This document shows positions 1 to 9,630 of a stretch of 50,263 nucleotides of DNA, one piece after another. A program made the position numbers and the translations under genes. Positions within the stretch are counted from its first letter, which is position 1, and the number at the start of each line of letters is the position of its first letter. Location: positions 1 to 50,263 of the forward strand of contig JAFMGZ010000025.1 in the NCBI GenBank assembly GCA_017854855.1. The letters run 5' to 3'. The notes beneath the pieces are model-generated. The model saw only the letters and a program-made list of their open reading frames with translations. It made no database searches and was not told the DNA's origin. Origin of the DNA: Sulfitobacter sp. Lineage in GTDB: Bacteria > Pseudomonadota > Alphaproteobacteria > Rhodobacterales > Rhodobacteraceae.

Positions 1-1865
1 ACCTGATCTGCCGTACAACTGTCAAAGGCCGCCACCGCGCGCTTGCCCGACAGATGCACCAAGCTGCCCGCCTGCCACAGTTTGGACGCCGCCTGTTGAC
101 TGGCACCGCTGCCGTCATTCTCCAGCCAGTTGCGGGCAACAAAACCCGCCCCCTTGGCCTTGCTCAGCGCGCGGCCATCCGGTGTCATGACACCTACCAA
201 ACCGCCCGTATCGGCAATCAACACGTCAGGCCGGCTGGCCCCGTGCCACAGCACAAAGCTGAGGCCCATAGCCGCCAGCCCGGCCCATCGTAATCGCCCC
301 TGCCACAGGATCAACATCAAGAACCCAAGTGCCAGCAGCGGCAGAACCCAGCCCCCCGGCCCGATCACGTAGCCCCGCGCGCCGTCAATCGCGGCGACCC
401 AATGGGCAACGCCCAATATCCAGTCCAGCCCCAGTCCCATCGCCCAAAGCCCGATCCAGTCCAGTCCAAGAGGGGCCAGAACCAAGGCAAGAACCGCAGC
501 CGGGATCACCAGCACCCCCATCAGCGGAACCGACAGCAGATTGGCGATCAGCCCGTAATGGGCGATGGCGTTGAAATGCGCCGCAGCGATCGGTGCCGTG
601 GCAATGCCGGCCACGGCAGAAGACACAAAGGTGGCAAAAGCCGGTCTGGCCCATCGGGGCAGGAAATCGTGCTCCAGGTTTCGGATCCAGCCAAAGACCG
701 CCACAAGCGCCGTTGTGGCCGCAAAGGACATCTGAAAGCCCGGACCCATCAAGGCCTCTGGCCGCAGGACCAGCACGATCGTGGCCGCCACCGCGACAGC
801 ACGCAACGACATGGCCCGCCGCCCCAAGATCAAGGCGGCCAGCGCAACTGCAACCATGATAAACGCCCGCTGCGTCGCCACATTGCCCCCTGACAGCGCC
901 AGATAGCACGCAGCAGCGATCAGCGCGGCAATGGCCGCAATCCCCTTGGTCGGCCAGCGCAATGCGACGCCAGGATGCAGCGACAGGATCAGCCTGAACG
1001 CCCCAAAGACCACAGCCGTCAGCAGCCCCATATGCAGCCCCGATATCGCCAGCAGATGCGCAAGATTGCTGGCCCGCAGCGCATCCAGCGCATCGCGAGA
1101 GATCGCACTGCGGTCCCCAGTGGTGATGGCTGCGGCAAAGCCGCCCGTATCGCCGCCCAGCCGGGCCTGCACCCGTTCAGATGCGGCCATGCGAATCCGA
1201 AACACCATCAATCCCGCCTGCCCCTCATCAGCGCTGGCGGCCCCCATCAAGGGGACCCTGCTATAGCCCACGGCCCCCAGCCGCGCAAACCAGGCATGGC
1301 GCTGAAAATCAAAGCCGCCCGGTTCAACCGGCCCTGAAGGGGGGGACAGATGTGCGGTGGTCATCACCCGCAACCCCGGCGTGGGCGCAATCCCTGCCGT
1401 GCCTTTGGCGTGCAAGGATATCCGCACCCGCCTGGGTGTCCGATCTGGTGGAATACGGTCCAGCCGGACCTGGTCCAGCGTCAGGCGCACCGCGTCAGAT
1501 TGGCTGCGGTCGATGGCAATCACCCTGCCTTCCACCGGACCGTAATAGCGCCAGCCCAGAACCGGCTCTGCCACCGCATGAGACCGACCTGCCGCCAGCA
1601 AGAACCCAACCAGACATAATGCGATTGCCACAGGCAGCGGTGCCGCCCCCTCTGGCAGCACGCGGGCCGTTCCCAGCAACGCAAGCGCCCCCGCCAGTGC
1701 CGCGGCCAAAAGCGGCATCTGCGGCTCGAACCCCAAACCGAAATAGGTCCCGATGCCCACCGCCAGACAGACCGGCACCCAGCCCAGCATATGCCCCCGC
1801 TGGGCGCGCATCACGCCTTCGGGCAAGGCCAACAGACGCTTTGATAACTGGACGACACGGCCCAT
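1..1865 (-). CDS. comEC: ComEC/Rec2 family DNA-uptake channel (3' end outside the window)
   Basis: Inner-membrane channel that carries single-stranded DNA into the cytoplasm during natural transformation. I translated this frame by hand: it is open from the ATG at 1865 to the left edge (about 621 codons; whole proteins are usually near 700), so the C-terminus is missing. The N-terminus has hydrophobic segments, followed by a soluble DUF4131-type region containing the family's typical stretch [12 protein letters not shown] and then more membrane segments. The part nearest the edge reads as the start of the C-terminal metallo-beta-lactamase-like domain ([21 protein letters not shown]). The gene is divergent from gltX with 114 bp between them. 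No LexA-type GTTC-N7-GTTC box was seen in that gap. In related genomes lexA often follows comEC, but that would lie outside this window. Confidence 0.88.
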   Translation of the reverse strand, partial: MGRVVQLSKRLLALPEGVMRAQRGHMLGWVPVCLAVGIGTYFGLGFEPQMPLLAAALAGALALLGTARVLPEGAAPLPVAIALCLVGFLLAAGRSHAVAEPVLGWRYYGPVEGRVIAIDRSQSDAVRLTLDQVRLDRIPPDRTPRRVRISLHAKGTAGIAPTPGLRVMTTAHLSPPSGPVEPGGFDFQRHAWFARLGAVGYSRVPLMGAASADEGQAGLMVFRIRMAASERVQARLGGDTGGFAAAITTGDRSAISRDALDALRASNLAHLLAISGLHMGLLTAVVFGAFRLILSLHPGVALRWPTKGIAAIAALIAAACYLALSGGNVATQRAFIMVAVALAALILGRRAMSLRAVAVAATIVLVLRPEALMGPGFQMSFAATTALVAVFGWIRNLEHDFLPRWARPAFATFVSSAVAGIATAPIAAAHFNAIAHYGLIANLLSVPLMGVLVIPAAVLALVLAPLGLDWIGLWAMGLGLDWILGVAHWVAAIDGARGYVIGPGGWVLPLLALGFLMLILWQGRLRWAGLAAMGLSFVLWHGASRPDVLIADTGGLVGVMTPDGRALSKAKGAGFVARNWLENDGSGASQQAASKLWQAGSLVHLSGKRAVAAFDSCTADQ

Positions 1866-1979
1866 GCTTGCCCCCGTTCACCGCACTGGATAGACAGTGA
1901 TCAAAATCTACCGGGTTGTTGGTTAGCAAAGTGTAAACACCACGCTTTCCCGCCCCAGGTCAGCAAAGAAAGAACTGTC

Positions 1980-3383
1980 ATGTCCGCGCCCGTCGTCACC
2001 CGTTTTGCCCCTTCTCCCACCGGTTATCTGCACATCGGGGGCGCGCGCACCGCGCTGTTCAACTGGCTCTATGCGCGGGGACGCGGCGGCCAGTTCCTGT
2101 TGCGGATCGAAGACACCGACCGCGCCCGGTCAACACCGGAGGCCACCGCAGCGATCCTTCAAGGGCTGGCGTGGCTGGGTCTGGATCATGACGGCGAAAT
2201 CGTCAGCCAATTTGAAAATGCCCCCCGCCATGCCGAAGTGGCACTTGCACTTTTGGAGCAGGGCAAAGCCTATAAATGTTTTGCCTCACAGGACGAAATC
2301 ACCGCATTCCGCGACGCGGCCAAGGCTGCGGGCCAAAGCACGCTCTACCGTTCACCCTGGCGCGATGCCGCCCCTGACAGCCATCCCGATGCACCTTACG
2401 TGATCCGGATCAAGGCACCGCTGGAGGGCCAGACAATCATCCGCGACCAGGTGCAAGGGGATGTGACAATCGCCAATGCCCAGCTGGATGATATGGTGCT
2501 GCTGCGCTCAGACGGGACACCGGTCTATATGCTGGCCGTTGTGGTGGATGATCACGACATGGGCGTGACCCATGTGATCCGGGGCGATGACCACCTCAAC
2601 AACGCTGCACGCCAGATGATGATCTATGACGCGATGGGTTGGGATGTGCCGGTCTGGGCGCATATCCCGCTGATCCACGGCCCTGATGGCAAAAAACTGT
2701 CAAAACGCCACGGCGCATTGGGCGCGCAGGAATATCAGGCGATGGGCTATCCCGCAGCCGGCATGCGCAACTATCTGGCCAGACTGGGCTGGAGCCACGG
2801 TGACGATGAATTTTTCACCGACGAACAGGCCAAGGAATGGTTCGACCTCAAGGGCATCCGCAAGAGCCCCGCGCAATTTGACCTCAAGAAGCTGGAAAAC
2901 ATCTGTGGTCAGCATATCGCCATCGAGGATGACGCCGCATTGCGGCAAGAATGCGAGGGCTACCTGGCCGCAGCAGACCTGCCCGCCTTGGATGCGCGAC
3001 AAAGTGATGGGCTGGAGCGTGCGATGTATTGCCTGAAGGAACGCGCCAAGACGTTGCCAGAAATCATTGAAAAAGCACATTTTATTCTGACAGAACGCCC
3101 CATTTTGGCAGAGGAGAAGGCGGCAAAAAACCTCGATACGGTATCCCGTGGTATACTCGGGCAATTGACGCCGCATCTGCAGAATGCTAGCTGGAACAAA
3201 GAAACGCTGGAGGAGGTGCTAAACGGCTTTGCCGCCGCGCATGACACCAAATTCGGCAAACTCGCGGGTCCCCTTCGGGCGGCACTTGCAGGGCGCGCAG
3301 TGACCCCATCTGTTTTTGACATGATGCTTGTGTTGGGACGTGATGAGACCCTCGCCCGATTGACGGATGCGGCAACTGGTTGA
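1980..3383 (+). CDS. gltX: Glutamyl-tRNA synthetase (GluRS)
   Basis: Class I aminoacyl-tRNA synthetase that charges tRNA(Glu) with glutamate in the cytoplasm. The protein has 467 residues, a normal bacterial length. The N-terminal Rossmann fold starts with [16 protein letters not shown], whose HIGG at residues 18-21 is the HIGH signature. The KMSKS-like loop is KLSKR at 239-243. No frameshift or missing motif was seen. It is divergent from comEC and followed after 119 bp by gltA on the same strand. Many alphaproteobacteria carry two GluRS-like proteins, one of which can be non-discriminating and also serve tRNA(Gln). That cannot be decided from this sequence alone. Confidence 0.96.
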   Translation: MSAPVVTRFAPSPTGYLHIGGARTALFNWLYARGRGGQFLLRIEDTDRARSTPEATAAILQGLAWLGLDHDGEIVSQFENAPRHAEVALALLEQGKAYKCFASQDEITAFRDAAKAAGQSTLYRSPWRDAAPDSHPDAPYVIRIKAPLEGQTIIRDQVQGDVTIANAQLDDMVLLRSDGTPVYMLAVVVDDHDMGVTHVIRGDDHLNNAARQMMIYDAMGWDVPVWAHIPLIHGPDGKKLSKRHGALGAQEYQAMGYPAAGMRNYLARLGWSHGDDEFFTDEQAKEWFDLKGIRKSPAQFDLKKLENICGQHIAIEDDAALRQECEGYLAAADLPALDARQSDGLERAMYCLKERAKTLPEIIEKAHFILTERPILAEEKAAKNLDTVSRGILGQLTPHLQNASWNKETLEEVLNGFAAAHDTKFGKLAGPLRAALAGRAVTPSVFDMMLVLGRDETLARLTDAATG

Positions 3384-3502
3384 GGATTGGGTTAACACCT
3401 TCTCAACGCCGCCTGAGATAACAAACGGAACGGCCCCCTGACGGGCCGCGCCGCAGACGGCCCAGCAAAACGCCGCGCCGCCAACAGGACGAAAGGGACC
3501 GC

Positions 3503-4798
3503 ATGACAGAGAGCAAAAAATCCGCAACGCTGACCATTGATGGCAAGGAATATGACTTGCCGATATATTCCCCGACCGCAGGGCCGGACGTGCTCGATAT
3601 TCGCAAGCTTTACGCGCAGGCGAATGTCTTCACTTATGATCCCGGCTTCACCTCCACCGCGTCGTGCGACAGCACCATCACCTATATTGATGGCGATGAA
3701 GGTATCTTGCTGCACCGTGGGTATCCGATTGATCAGCTTGCCGGCAAATCCCACTACCTCGAGGTTTGCTATCTGCTGCTGTACGGCAATCTGCCGTCCC
3801 CGGCAGAGCTGGAGGATTTCGAAAGCCGTGTGACCACTCACACGATGCTGCACGAGCAGATGATGAACTTTTTCCGCGGTTTCCGCCGGGATGCGCACCC
3901 CATGGCCGTTATGGTCGGTGTGGTTGGCGCGATGTCTGCATTCTATCACGATTCAACAGACATCACCGACGAATGGCAGCGCGAGGTCGCGTCGATCCGC
4001 CTGATCGCGAAAATGCCGACGATTGCGGCGATGGCCTATAAGTACACCATCGGCCAGCCCTTCGTTTATCCGCGCAATGATCTGGATTACGCGTCCAACT
4101 TCCTCAGCATGTGTTTTTCTGTGCCCTGCGAGGACTATGTCGTCGATCCGATCCTCAGCCGCGCGATGGACCGTATCTTTACGCTGCATGCGGATCACGA
4201 ACAGAACGCATCGACGTCTACAGTGCGACTGGCCTCTTCTTCGGGTGCCAATCCCTTTGCCTGTATTGCCGCCGGTATTGCCTGCCTTTGGGGGCCGGCG
4301 CATGGTGGTGCCAACCAGGCCTGTCTTGAGATGCTCAAGGAAATCGGCACGCCCGATCGCATTCCAGAGTTCATTGCACGGGCCAAGGACAAGAACGATC
4401 CGTTCCGCCTGATGGGCTTTGGTCACCGGGTCTACAAGAACTTTGACCCCCGTGCCACCGTCATGAAAGAAAGCGCTGACGAAGTGCTGGAACTCTTGGG
4501 GGTCGACAACAACCCGATCCTTCAGGTGGCCAAGGAGCTTGAGAAAGCGGCGCTAGAAGATCCGTATTTCGCAGAGAAAAAGCTGTTCCCGAATGTGGAC
4601 TTCTATTCCGGCATCATTCTTGAGGCGATGGGTTTCCCCACTTCGATGTTCACGCCGATCTTTGCGCTGAGCCGTACAGTCGGCTGGATTTCCCAGTGGA
4701 AAGAGATGATCGCGGATCCACAGAACAAGATCGGCCGCCCACGTCAGCTGTATCTGGGCGAAACTGCGCGCGACTACGTCGATATCGAAAAGCGCTGA
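3503..4798 (+). CDS. gltA: Citrate synthase, hexameric type II
   Basis: Condenses oxaloacetate with acetyl-CoA to citrate, the entry step of the TCA cycle. At 431 residues it matches the Gram-negative NADH-regulated hexameric form. The catalytic triad can be placed: H267 in [11 protein letters not shown]308 in GFGHRVYKN and D366 in NVDFYSG, closely matching H264/H305/D362 of the E. coli enzyme. An AGG-type ribosome site lies just before the ATG. A 9-bp GC-rich terminator hairpin follows 23 bp after the stop. A one-mismatch CtrA-like pair (TTAA-N7-TCAA, 3392-3406) lies upstream, but near-matches like this are expected by chance. Confidence 0.97.
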   Translation: MTESKKSATLTIDGKEYDLPIYSPTAGPDVLDIRKLYAQANVFTYDPGFTSTASCDSTITYIDGDEGILLHRGYPIDQLAGKSHYLEVCYLLLYGNLPSPAELEDFESRVTTHTMLHEQMMNFFRGFRRDAHPMAVMVGVVGAMSAFYHDSTDITDEWQREVASIRLIAKMPTIAAMAYKYTIGQPFVYPRNDLDYASNFLSMCFSVPCEDYVVDPILSRAMDRIFTLHADHEQNASTSTVRLASSSGANPFACIAAGIACLWGPAHGGANQACLEMLKEIGTPDRIPEFIARAKDKNDPFRLMGFGHRVYKNFDPRATVMKESADEVLELLGVDNNPILQVAKELEKAALEDPYFAEKKLFPNVDFYSGIILEAMGFPTSMFTPIFALSRTVGWISQWKEMIADPQNKIGRPRQLYLGETARDYVDIEKR

Positions 4799-4821
4799 GC
4801 CTCATCAACGTATCTTCAATG

Positions 4822-4847
4822 CGCCCCGGTTCACACCGGGGCGTTTT
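4822..4847 (+). terminator. Rho-independent terminator of gltA
   Basis: Perfect 9-bp stem CGCCCCGGT/ACCGGGGCG with a TCAC loop, followed by TTTT. It starts 23 bp after the gltA stop codon. Confidence 0.85.
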
Positions 4848-4933
4848 GCGTTGATCGGTTTGTCTCTGAATTGGCAACAGATGCGGGCATGAATCAGTCC
4901 GTTTTTCCGCCCCTTTTCCGAATCGGAACGGTT

Positions 4934-5049
4934 TGTTTCAGCACCTTGCCTGATAAATGAGTGGAATTCGGCCCCACTGTTTCATCCGCGATTGCGCTAA
5001 TCGAAACAGGCTGGCCCGAAACAAGGCAGAATTGCGGCATTGTTTCGGG
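4934..5049. promoter_or_regulatory. Cluster of five TGTTTC/GAAACA hexamers including a 10-bp inverted repeat
   Basis: TGTTTC occurs at 4934, 4978 and 5041, and its complement GAAACA at 5003 and 5018. The last two elements form a perfect inverted repeat, CCCGAAACAA (5015-5024) and TTGTTTCGGG (5040-5049), with a 15-nt loop. The 330-bp gap after gltA otherwise contains only the gltA terminator. A weak promoter-like TTGACC follows at 5074. This could be an operator array for the small genes downstream; no regulator can be named. Confidence 0.4.
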
Positions 5050-5130
5050 GCGCTTTACAATAAAACAGCCCGCTTGACCCAGCAAAGCCCCTAACCATAG
5101 GTTGGTGAAAGTTGTCCGAAAGGGTGCGTG

Positions 5131-5265
5131 ATGGTTAACGAGTTTGTTGCGATATTTGATCTACTCTTTCTGGGGAGCCTTGGTCTGGTGATGTTGTCAT
5201 TGCATCCCGGACCCCGCGCGAGGGCCGCTGCCACAACACGTCCGCAGAAGAGGATGAACCCATGA
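5131..5265 (+). CDS. Small putative single-pass membrane protein (44 aa)
   Basis: A 45-codon ORF starting ATGGTTAACGAG. An AGGG ribosome-site-like motif lies 6 bases before the ATG. Residues about 5-24 (FVAIFDLLFLGSLGLVMLSL) would form one membrane helix, followed by a basic tail (HPGPRARAAATTRPQKR). The stop codon overlaps the start of the next gene as ATGA, an arrangement typical of translational coupling. I do not recognise the family. The hydrophobic segment and the overlap support it as a real gene, but short ORFs are common by chance, so it is tentative. It could instead act as a leader peptide for the next gene. Confidence 0.4.
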   Translation: MVNEFVAIFDLLFLGSLGLVMLSLHPGPRARAAATTRPQKRMNP

Positions 5266-5561
5266 CCCAAGGTCGCCAGATAAGCCAATTGCGCTGGGAA
5301 CGCGCAACCGGAATGCCACCGCTCAGCATGGCGCAAGAACCGATGCCGCAAGGCGCGCTTGTTCCCGATATCCTGCAAGACTGCGACCAGGTTGCCGTTG
5401 TCTATTTCAAAGGCCAGACACCGCCAGAGATCACCATAGAGGAGGTCTCGAACTCTGTTCATAAGGTGCTGGCGGATGGGGTCGCTGTGGCGGTCGTGGC
5501 GCGCGCCTTTGGTCCGGCCCCTGCGGCCGAGGACGTTCTACTGGTCGAACGCTGCATTTGA
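5262..5561 (+). CDS. Conserved-looking hypothetical protein (99 aa)
   Basis: Unrecognised soluble protein. The first 35 residues are rich in Gln, Pro and Met and look unstructured. The rest alternates strand- and helix-like segments (QVAVVYFKGQ, ITIEEVSNSVHKVL, GVAVAVVARAFG) and ends LLVERCI, suggesting a small alpha/beta fold. There are no membrane segments and no catalytic motif. A good AAGAGG ribosome site precedes the ATG. The start overlaps the stop of the 44-residue ORF, and a clear terminator follows directly, so the two form a short self-contained unit. The stop-to-terminator distance of zero and normal codon use support it as a real gene. Confidence 0.6.
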   Translation: MTQGRQISQLRWERATGMPPLSMAQEPMPQGALVPDILQDCDQVAVVYFKGQTPPEITIEEVSNSVHKVLADGVAVAVVARAFGPAPAAEDVLLVERCI

Positions 5562-5588
5562 AACGGCCCAACATGGGGCCGTTTTTGT
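5561..5588 (+). terminator. Rho-independent terminator
   Basis: Perfect 9-bp stem AAACGGCCC (5561-5569)/GGGCCGTTT (5576-5584) with a 6-nt loop, then a T-rich tail (TTTGTTTT). It directly follows the 99-aa ORF and lies between convergent genes. Confidence 0.8.
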
Positions 5589-5701
5589 TTTCAGATGTTT
5601 GGTTTTGGACCTGGTTGTAAACCCTGCCCTCAGAACGCTGTCTGAATGAAATACTTCAACGCGTTAAGAAAGCAGATGCATCCGCGATTGCACGAAACGC
5701 G

Positions 5702-6478
5702 TCAGCGCCCTTCAAAGGTCGCCGCGCGTTTCTCGGTAAAGGCCAACACGCCCTCCTTGAAATCGCGTGATTTGCCGCAAATGCCCTGCTCTTGTGCCTC
5801 AAGGGTCAGCTGCTCTTCAAAACCATTGTCCCAGCTGCCCCGAATGGCCGCTTTGACGCCTGCATAGGCAACTGTCGGACCATTGGCCAAATGCGCCGCC
5901 TTGGCGCGCCAATGGCTGTCAAACGAGGCGTCTGGCACGGCTTCCCAGATCATCCCCCAATCATCGGCCTGGCGGGCGCTGATCTTGTCTGCGAACAATG
6001 CAGCCCCCATCGCCTTGGCGGTGCCCATGGTACGCGGCAAAGTATAGGTGCCGCCTGCGTCCGGGATCAGACCAATGCGCGTAAAGGCCTGCATGAAATA
6101 GGCGGATTCAGCGGCAAAAACCACATCGGCGGCCAGTGCAAGGTTTGCACCTGCCCCCGCTGCCGGGCCATTCACCGCCGAAATCGTCGGGATTGGGCAA
6201 TTGGCAACCGCCCGCAGCATCGGCGCATATTCATCCCGCAAGGTGCGCTCCATGTCCACCGAACCGCCCGCTGTCCGGTCCCCCAGATCCTGCCCTGTGC
6301 AGAATGCCCGCCCCTCACCTGTCAGCACCAGCACACGTGCCTCTTTGCCCGCCTGGGTGGCCGCATGGGTAATTTCCGCGCGCATCTGTGTGTTCAGGGC
6401 GTTCATCTTGTCCGGACGGGCCAGTGTAATCAGCGCCACCCCGTCTTTCAGCGTATAGGTGATGGTTTGATAATCCAT
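5702..6478 (-). CDS. paaG: Enoyl-CoA hydratase/isomerase, PaaG-like
   Basis: Crotonase-fold protein of 258 residues. The sequence is closest to PaaG, the 2-(1,2-epoxy-1,2-dihydrophenyl)acetyl-CoA isomerase of phenylacetate degradation. Support comes from RAFCTGQDLGDR (residues 58-68), the oxyanion-hole region AAGAGANLALAADV (from 106) and GLIPDAGGT with Asp140, the residue typical of PaaG where hydratases carry Glu. No other paa genes are in the window, so it may instead act on another acyl-CoA. It ends the minus-strand block, 74 bp beyond ccmH, and could be co-transcribed with it. Confidence 0.85.
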   Translation of the reverse strand: MDYQTITYTLKDGVALITLARPDKMNALNTQMRAEITHAATQAGKEARVLVLTGEGRAFCTGQDLGDRTAGGSVDMERTLRDEYAPMLRAVANCPIPTISAVNGPAAGAGANLALAADVVFAAESAYFMQAFTRIGLIPDAGGTYTLPRTMGTAKAMGAALFADKISARQADDWGMIWEAVPDASFDSHWRAKAAHLANGPTVAYAGVKAAIRGSWDNGFEEQLTLEAQEQGICGKSRDFKEGVLAFTEKRAATFEGR

Positions 6479-6552
6479 GGTCAGGGGTCCTTTGATTCAC
6501 TTGTCCCGCTCAGGTTACCAAAGACCACCCCAGCGACCAGCAAAACCGGACG

Positions 6553-7005
6553 TCACTGGCGTAAAATATCATCCAGCCGCGCGCGTTCCTGATCGCTCAG
6601 CGGCTCCTCGCCCGGGGCGGTGGCCTTGGACCGTCCGCGCAAATAGATCATGCCAACGCCACTTGCCAAAAGCAGCATCAACGGCCCCGCCCCCCACAAA
6701 AGCCAGTTCGCGCCTGAAACAGTGGGGTTCAGCAAGACGAATTCGCCGTAGCGCGCCACGATGAATGCCACGGCTTCCTCATCGGTGTCGCCCTCAACCA
6801 AACGGTCACGCACCAATATCCGCAGATCGCGGGCAAGGCTGGCATGGCTTTCGTCAATGCTTTCGTTTTGGCACACCAGACAGCGCAAACCCTTGGACAG
6901 TTCACGCGCCCGGTTTTCCAGTACCGGATCATCCAGCATCTCATCCGGCTGGACCGCCATCAGCGGGGTGGCCAGCAGCAGCAGGATCAGGGCCAGCCGT
7001 TTCAT
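6553..7005 (-). CDS. ccmH: Cytochrome c maturation protein CcmH
   Basis: Membrane-anchored thiol-disulfide protein that prepares the apocytochrome CxxCH motif for haem ligation, working with CcmF. The 150-residue protein begins with a signal peptide (about 1-17, ending PLMA). It carries the family motif RCLVCQ at residues 41-46 (Cys42, Cys45), then NESIDESHASLARDLR, and has one C-terminal membrane helix at about 103-128. It lacks the C-terminal TPR extension found in the fused CcmH/CcmI of enterobacteria. Its ATG overlaps the ccmF stop as ATGA, so the two are translationally coupled. Confidence 0.95.
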   Translation of the reverse strand: MKRLALILLLLATPLMAVQPDEMLDDPVLENRARELSKGLRCLVCQNESIDESHASLARDLRILVRDRLVEGDTDEEAVAFIVARYGEFVLLNPTVSGANWLLWGAGPLMLLLASGVGMIYLRGRSKATAPGEEPLSDQERARLDDILRQ

Positions 7006-8981
7006 TCGGCGGCCACCGGGGCGATGTCATCTTCCTTGCGGCGTGCAGCGGCACCGGCACCCACTCGGAAACGCCGGTCGCTCAGGCTCAGCAAACCACC
7101 AAGCGCCATCAAGGCAGAGCCGATCCAGATCCAGTTGGTCATCGGTTTGATATAGGTCCGGATGGTCCAGCCGCCGTTGTTTTGCTGATCACCGATCACG
7201 ACATAGACGTCACGCTTTAGGTCATAGTCGATGGCGGCCTCTGTCGTCGGCATCTGCGCAACAGGGTAAAAACGTTTCTCCGGTCGCAGCTGCGCAATCT
7301 CGCGGCCGTTCTTGGACAGGGTCAGAACCCCCATGGTCGCTACATAGTTCGGCCCCCGTACTTCTTCGACGGAATTCAGGGTCAGCTCATAATTCCCGAC
7401 CGACCAGGGTTGGTCGATCTGCGCCACCCGAATGTCATCCATCGTCCAGGCTGTCAGACCTGCGATACCAGCCATGGTCACCCCTAGCCCGGCATGGGCC
7501 ACCGCCTTGCCCCAATCGGCCCTTGGCAGGCGCGTCAGCCGCCCCAGCCGGTCAGGGCCACGTCCGGTGCGCTGGATCAGTTCGACCACAACCCCCATCA
7601 CCAGCCATGCCCCAAGAAACAGACCAATCGGACCGATCAATCCGCGCCCTGTCTGCATGGCATAGGCCAGACCGCCCACAGCCACCGCCAGGACAAAGAC
7701 ATAGCGCAAAGGCCAGGCCGCCCGCAGAATCCGCGCACGTTTCCAAGGCATCACCGATCCAATCGGCAAGACCAGACCCAAGAGCACCATGAAGGGCGTA
7801 AAGGCCGCGTTGAAAAAGGGCGGGCCCACGCTCAGCTTGCGGTCAAAGAACATCTCGGCCACCAGGGGCCACATTGTGCCGACAAAGACCACGAAACAGG
7901 ACACCGCCAACAACAGATTATTGACCACCAGCGCCGATTCCCGGCTGACCAGACCAAAGACACCCTTGGCCTCCATTGAACCGGCACGCAGCGTGAACAG
8001 GACCAAGGCCCCCCCCATGAAGAACGCCATGATCATCAAGATCCAGACCCCGCGTTCGGGATCATTGGCAAAAGCATGGACCGATGTCAGCAAACCAGAG
8101 CGGACAATAAACGTCCCGATCAGGGAAAAGCCAAATGCAAGGATGGCCAGCAGTATCGTCCAGCTTTTCAGGCTCTCGCGCTTTTCGACCACAATGGCCG
8201 AATGCAGCAGCGCCGCTGCCAGAAGCCAGGGCATGAAACTGGCGTTCTCAACCGGATCCCAGAACCAGAAACCGCCCCAGCCCAATTCGTAATAGGCCCA
8301 CCAGGACCCAAGCGCGATGCCGATCGTCAGGAACACCCAGGCCGCCAGCGTCCAGGGCCGCACCCAGCGCCCCCAGGCGGCATCAACCCGTCCCTCAATC
8401 AGGGCTGCCACAGCAAAGCTGAACGCCATGCTCAGCCCGACATAGCCAAGATAAAGAAACGGAGGATGAAACGCCAAACCGGGGTCTTGCAACAACGGGT
8501 TCAGATCCTGCCCGTCAAAGGGGGGCGTATCAAGCCGCAGAAACGGGTTGGACGTAAAGATGATAAAGGCAAAGAACGCCACCGCGATGGCCGATTGCAC
8601 GGCCAGCACCCGTGCCCGCAGGGTCGGCGGCAAACCGCTGCCAAACCAGGCGGCCATGGCCCCGAACAGGGTGACAATCAGCACCCAGAGCAGCATTGAC
8701 CCTTCGTGATTCCCCCAGGTGCCGCTGATCTTGTACAGCATCGGCTTAGCCGAATGGCTGTTCAACCACACCAGCCGCAAGGAAAAGTCCGAAACGACAA
8801 AAGCCCACATCAATGCCCCGAAAGCCACCGCCGTCAGCGCAAATTGCGCCCCCGCCGCGGGTTCGGCCACCGCCATCCACGAATGCCAGCGTTTCTGTGC
8901 CCCGATCAGGGGCACAACCATCTGCACAATCGCCACCAGAAAGGCGAGGATGAGCGCGAAATGTCCAAGTTCTGTAATCAT
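7002..8981 (-). CDS. ccmF: Cytochrome c haem lyase subunit CcmF
   Basis: Large polytopic inner-membrane protein that takes haem from holo-CcmE and attaches it to apocytochrome c together with CcmH. The WWD haem-handling domain is seen as WGGFWFWDPVENASFMPW (from residue 235 of the 659-residue product). Many hydrophobic helices and conserved His residues around them fit the family. I chose the ATG at 8981 (MITELGHFAL), which starts right at the first membrane helix. An in-frame GTG at 9017 would add 12 residues with no better ribosome site. It overlaps ccmH by 4 bp. Upstream, the holin gene separates it from ccmE. Confidence 0.95.
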   Translation of the reverse strand: MITELGHFALILAFLVAIVQMVVPLIGAQKRWHSWMAVAEPAAGAQFALTAVAFGALMWAFVVSDFSLRLVWLNSHSAKPMLYKISGTWGNHEGSMLLWVLIVTLFGAMAAWFGSGLPPTLRARVLAVQSAIAVAFFAFIIFTSNPFLRLDTPPFDGQDLNPLLQDPGLAFHPPFLYLGYVGLSMAFSFAVAALIEGRVDAAWGRWVRPWTLAAWVFLTIGIALGSWWAYYELGWGGFWFWDPVENASFMPWLLAAALLHSAIVVEKRESLKSWTILLAILAFGFSLIGTFIVRSGLLTSVHAFANDPERGVWILMIMAFFMGGALVLFTLRAGSMEAKGVFGLVSRESALVVNNLLLAVSCFVVFVGTMWPLVAEMFFDRKLSVGPPFFNAAFTPFMVLLGLVLPIGSVMPWKRARILRAAWPLRYVFVLAVAVGGLAYAMQTGRGLIGPIGLFLGAWLVMGVVVELIQRTGRGPDRLGRLTRLPRADWGKAVAHAGLGVTMAGIAGLTAWTMDDIRVAQIDQPWSVGNYELTLNSVEEVRGPNYVATMGVLTLSKNGREIAQLRPEKRFYPVAQMPTTEAAIDYDLKRDVYVVIGDQQNNGGWTIRTYIKPMTNWIWIGSALMALGGLLSLSDRRFRVGAGAAARRKEDDIAPVAAE

Positions 8982-9054
8982 GCGCGTAATATAGGCCGCA
9001 ATCTTGTGCCTTGCCACGCCAATTCAACACAATCGGCGGCACAAAGCGTCGCAG

Positions 9055-9630
9055 TCAGGGGCGCGACAGCCGCCAGGCCTCAAGGGCGGCATTGTCACCG
9101 GGCTGCACCGCCTCGATTGTCAGGGCTGCATCAGGCGCGGTTTCAGCCACGGCCACGCTGTCTGCGCGCAGCTGGCGGATCGTCTCTATGTTGTGCAGGA
9201 CCTGGGGCACATAGGCGACGGTGCCCACGATCTCGCGCTGGAACTCCTGTGCCTTGACCTGGTGACGTGCGCCAAAATAGAAGGATACAACCACCCCCAA
9301 GAGCCACCACAGCGGCTCTGGCACCAATGCGATGCCTTGCATCCGCTCAGAGAACCACAGCGGGTTCACCATGGCTGAAATGAACAATCCCAATGTCCCA
9401 AGTGCCAGCGCCGGGCGTGGCAGGCGGTTCAGACCATCCATGAACCGGTCAAACCGGCCGCGCCTGGGAACCGTGAATTCCTGTCCGAACTGCGTCATCG
9501 CCTGCCCCTGAACCGCAGCGCCGCGCTGCGCGCCCGCTTCGGCGTTTTCGCGAAACACCTCGACCGTCTCGCGGACCACATTGTGTGATCCGCCAAAGAC
9601 CAGCGTCAACAAACGTTCCATCATGCCCAT
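9055..9630 (-). CDS. GTA-type holin (3-TM family)
   Basis: A 191-residue membrane protein of the holin family associated with Rhodobacterales gene transfer agents. It has an N-terminal amphipathic region (MMERLLTLVFGG), hydrophobic segments around residues 73-93 and 103-121, and a long polar C-terminus. Holins open the inner membrane so that the endolysin can reach peptidoglycan. The gene overlaps the end of the endolysin gene by 10 bp and is transcribed after it, forming a two-gene lysis cassette. In Rhodobacter capsulatus a holin/endolysin pair away from the main GTA cluster is needed for particle release. I infer the same role here from the pairing and family resemblance. No other GTA structural gene is in the window. 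Confidence 0.8.
   Translation of the reverse strand: MGMMERLLTLVFGGSHNVVRETVEVFRENAEAGAQRGAAVQGQAMTQFGQEFTVPRRGRFDRFMDGLNRLPRPALALGTLGLFISAMVNPLWFSERMQGIALVPEPLWWLLGVVVSFYFGARHQVKAQEFQREIVGTVAYVPQVLHNIETIRQLRADSVAVAETAPDAALTIEAVQPGDNAALEAWRLSRP

Noticed and set aside
3392-3406. CtrA-like site TTAA-N7-TCAA upstream of gltA
   Set aside because: One mismatch. Several such near-matches are expected in 50 kb by chance, so it is not called.
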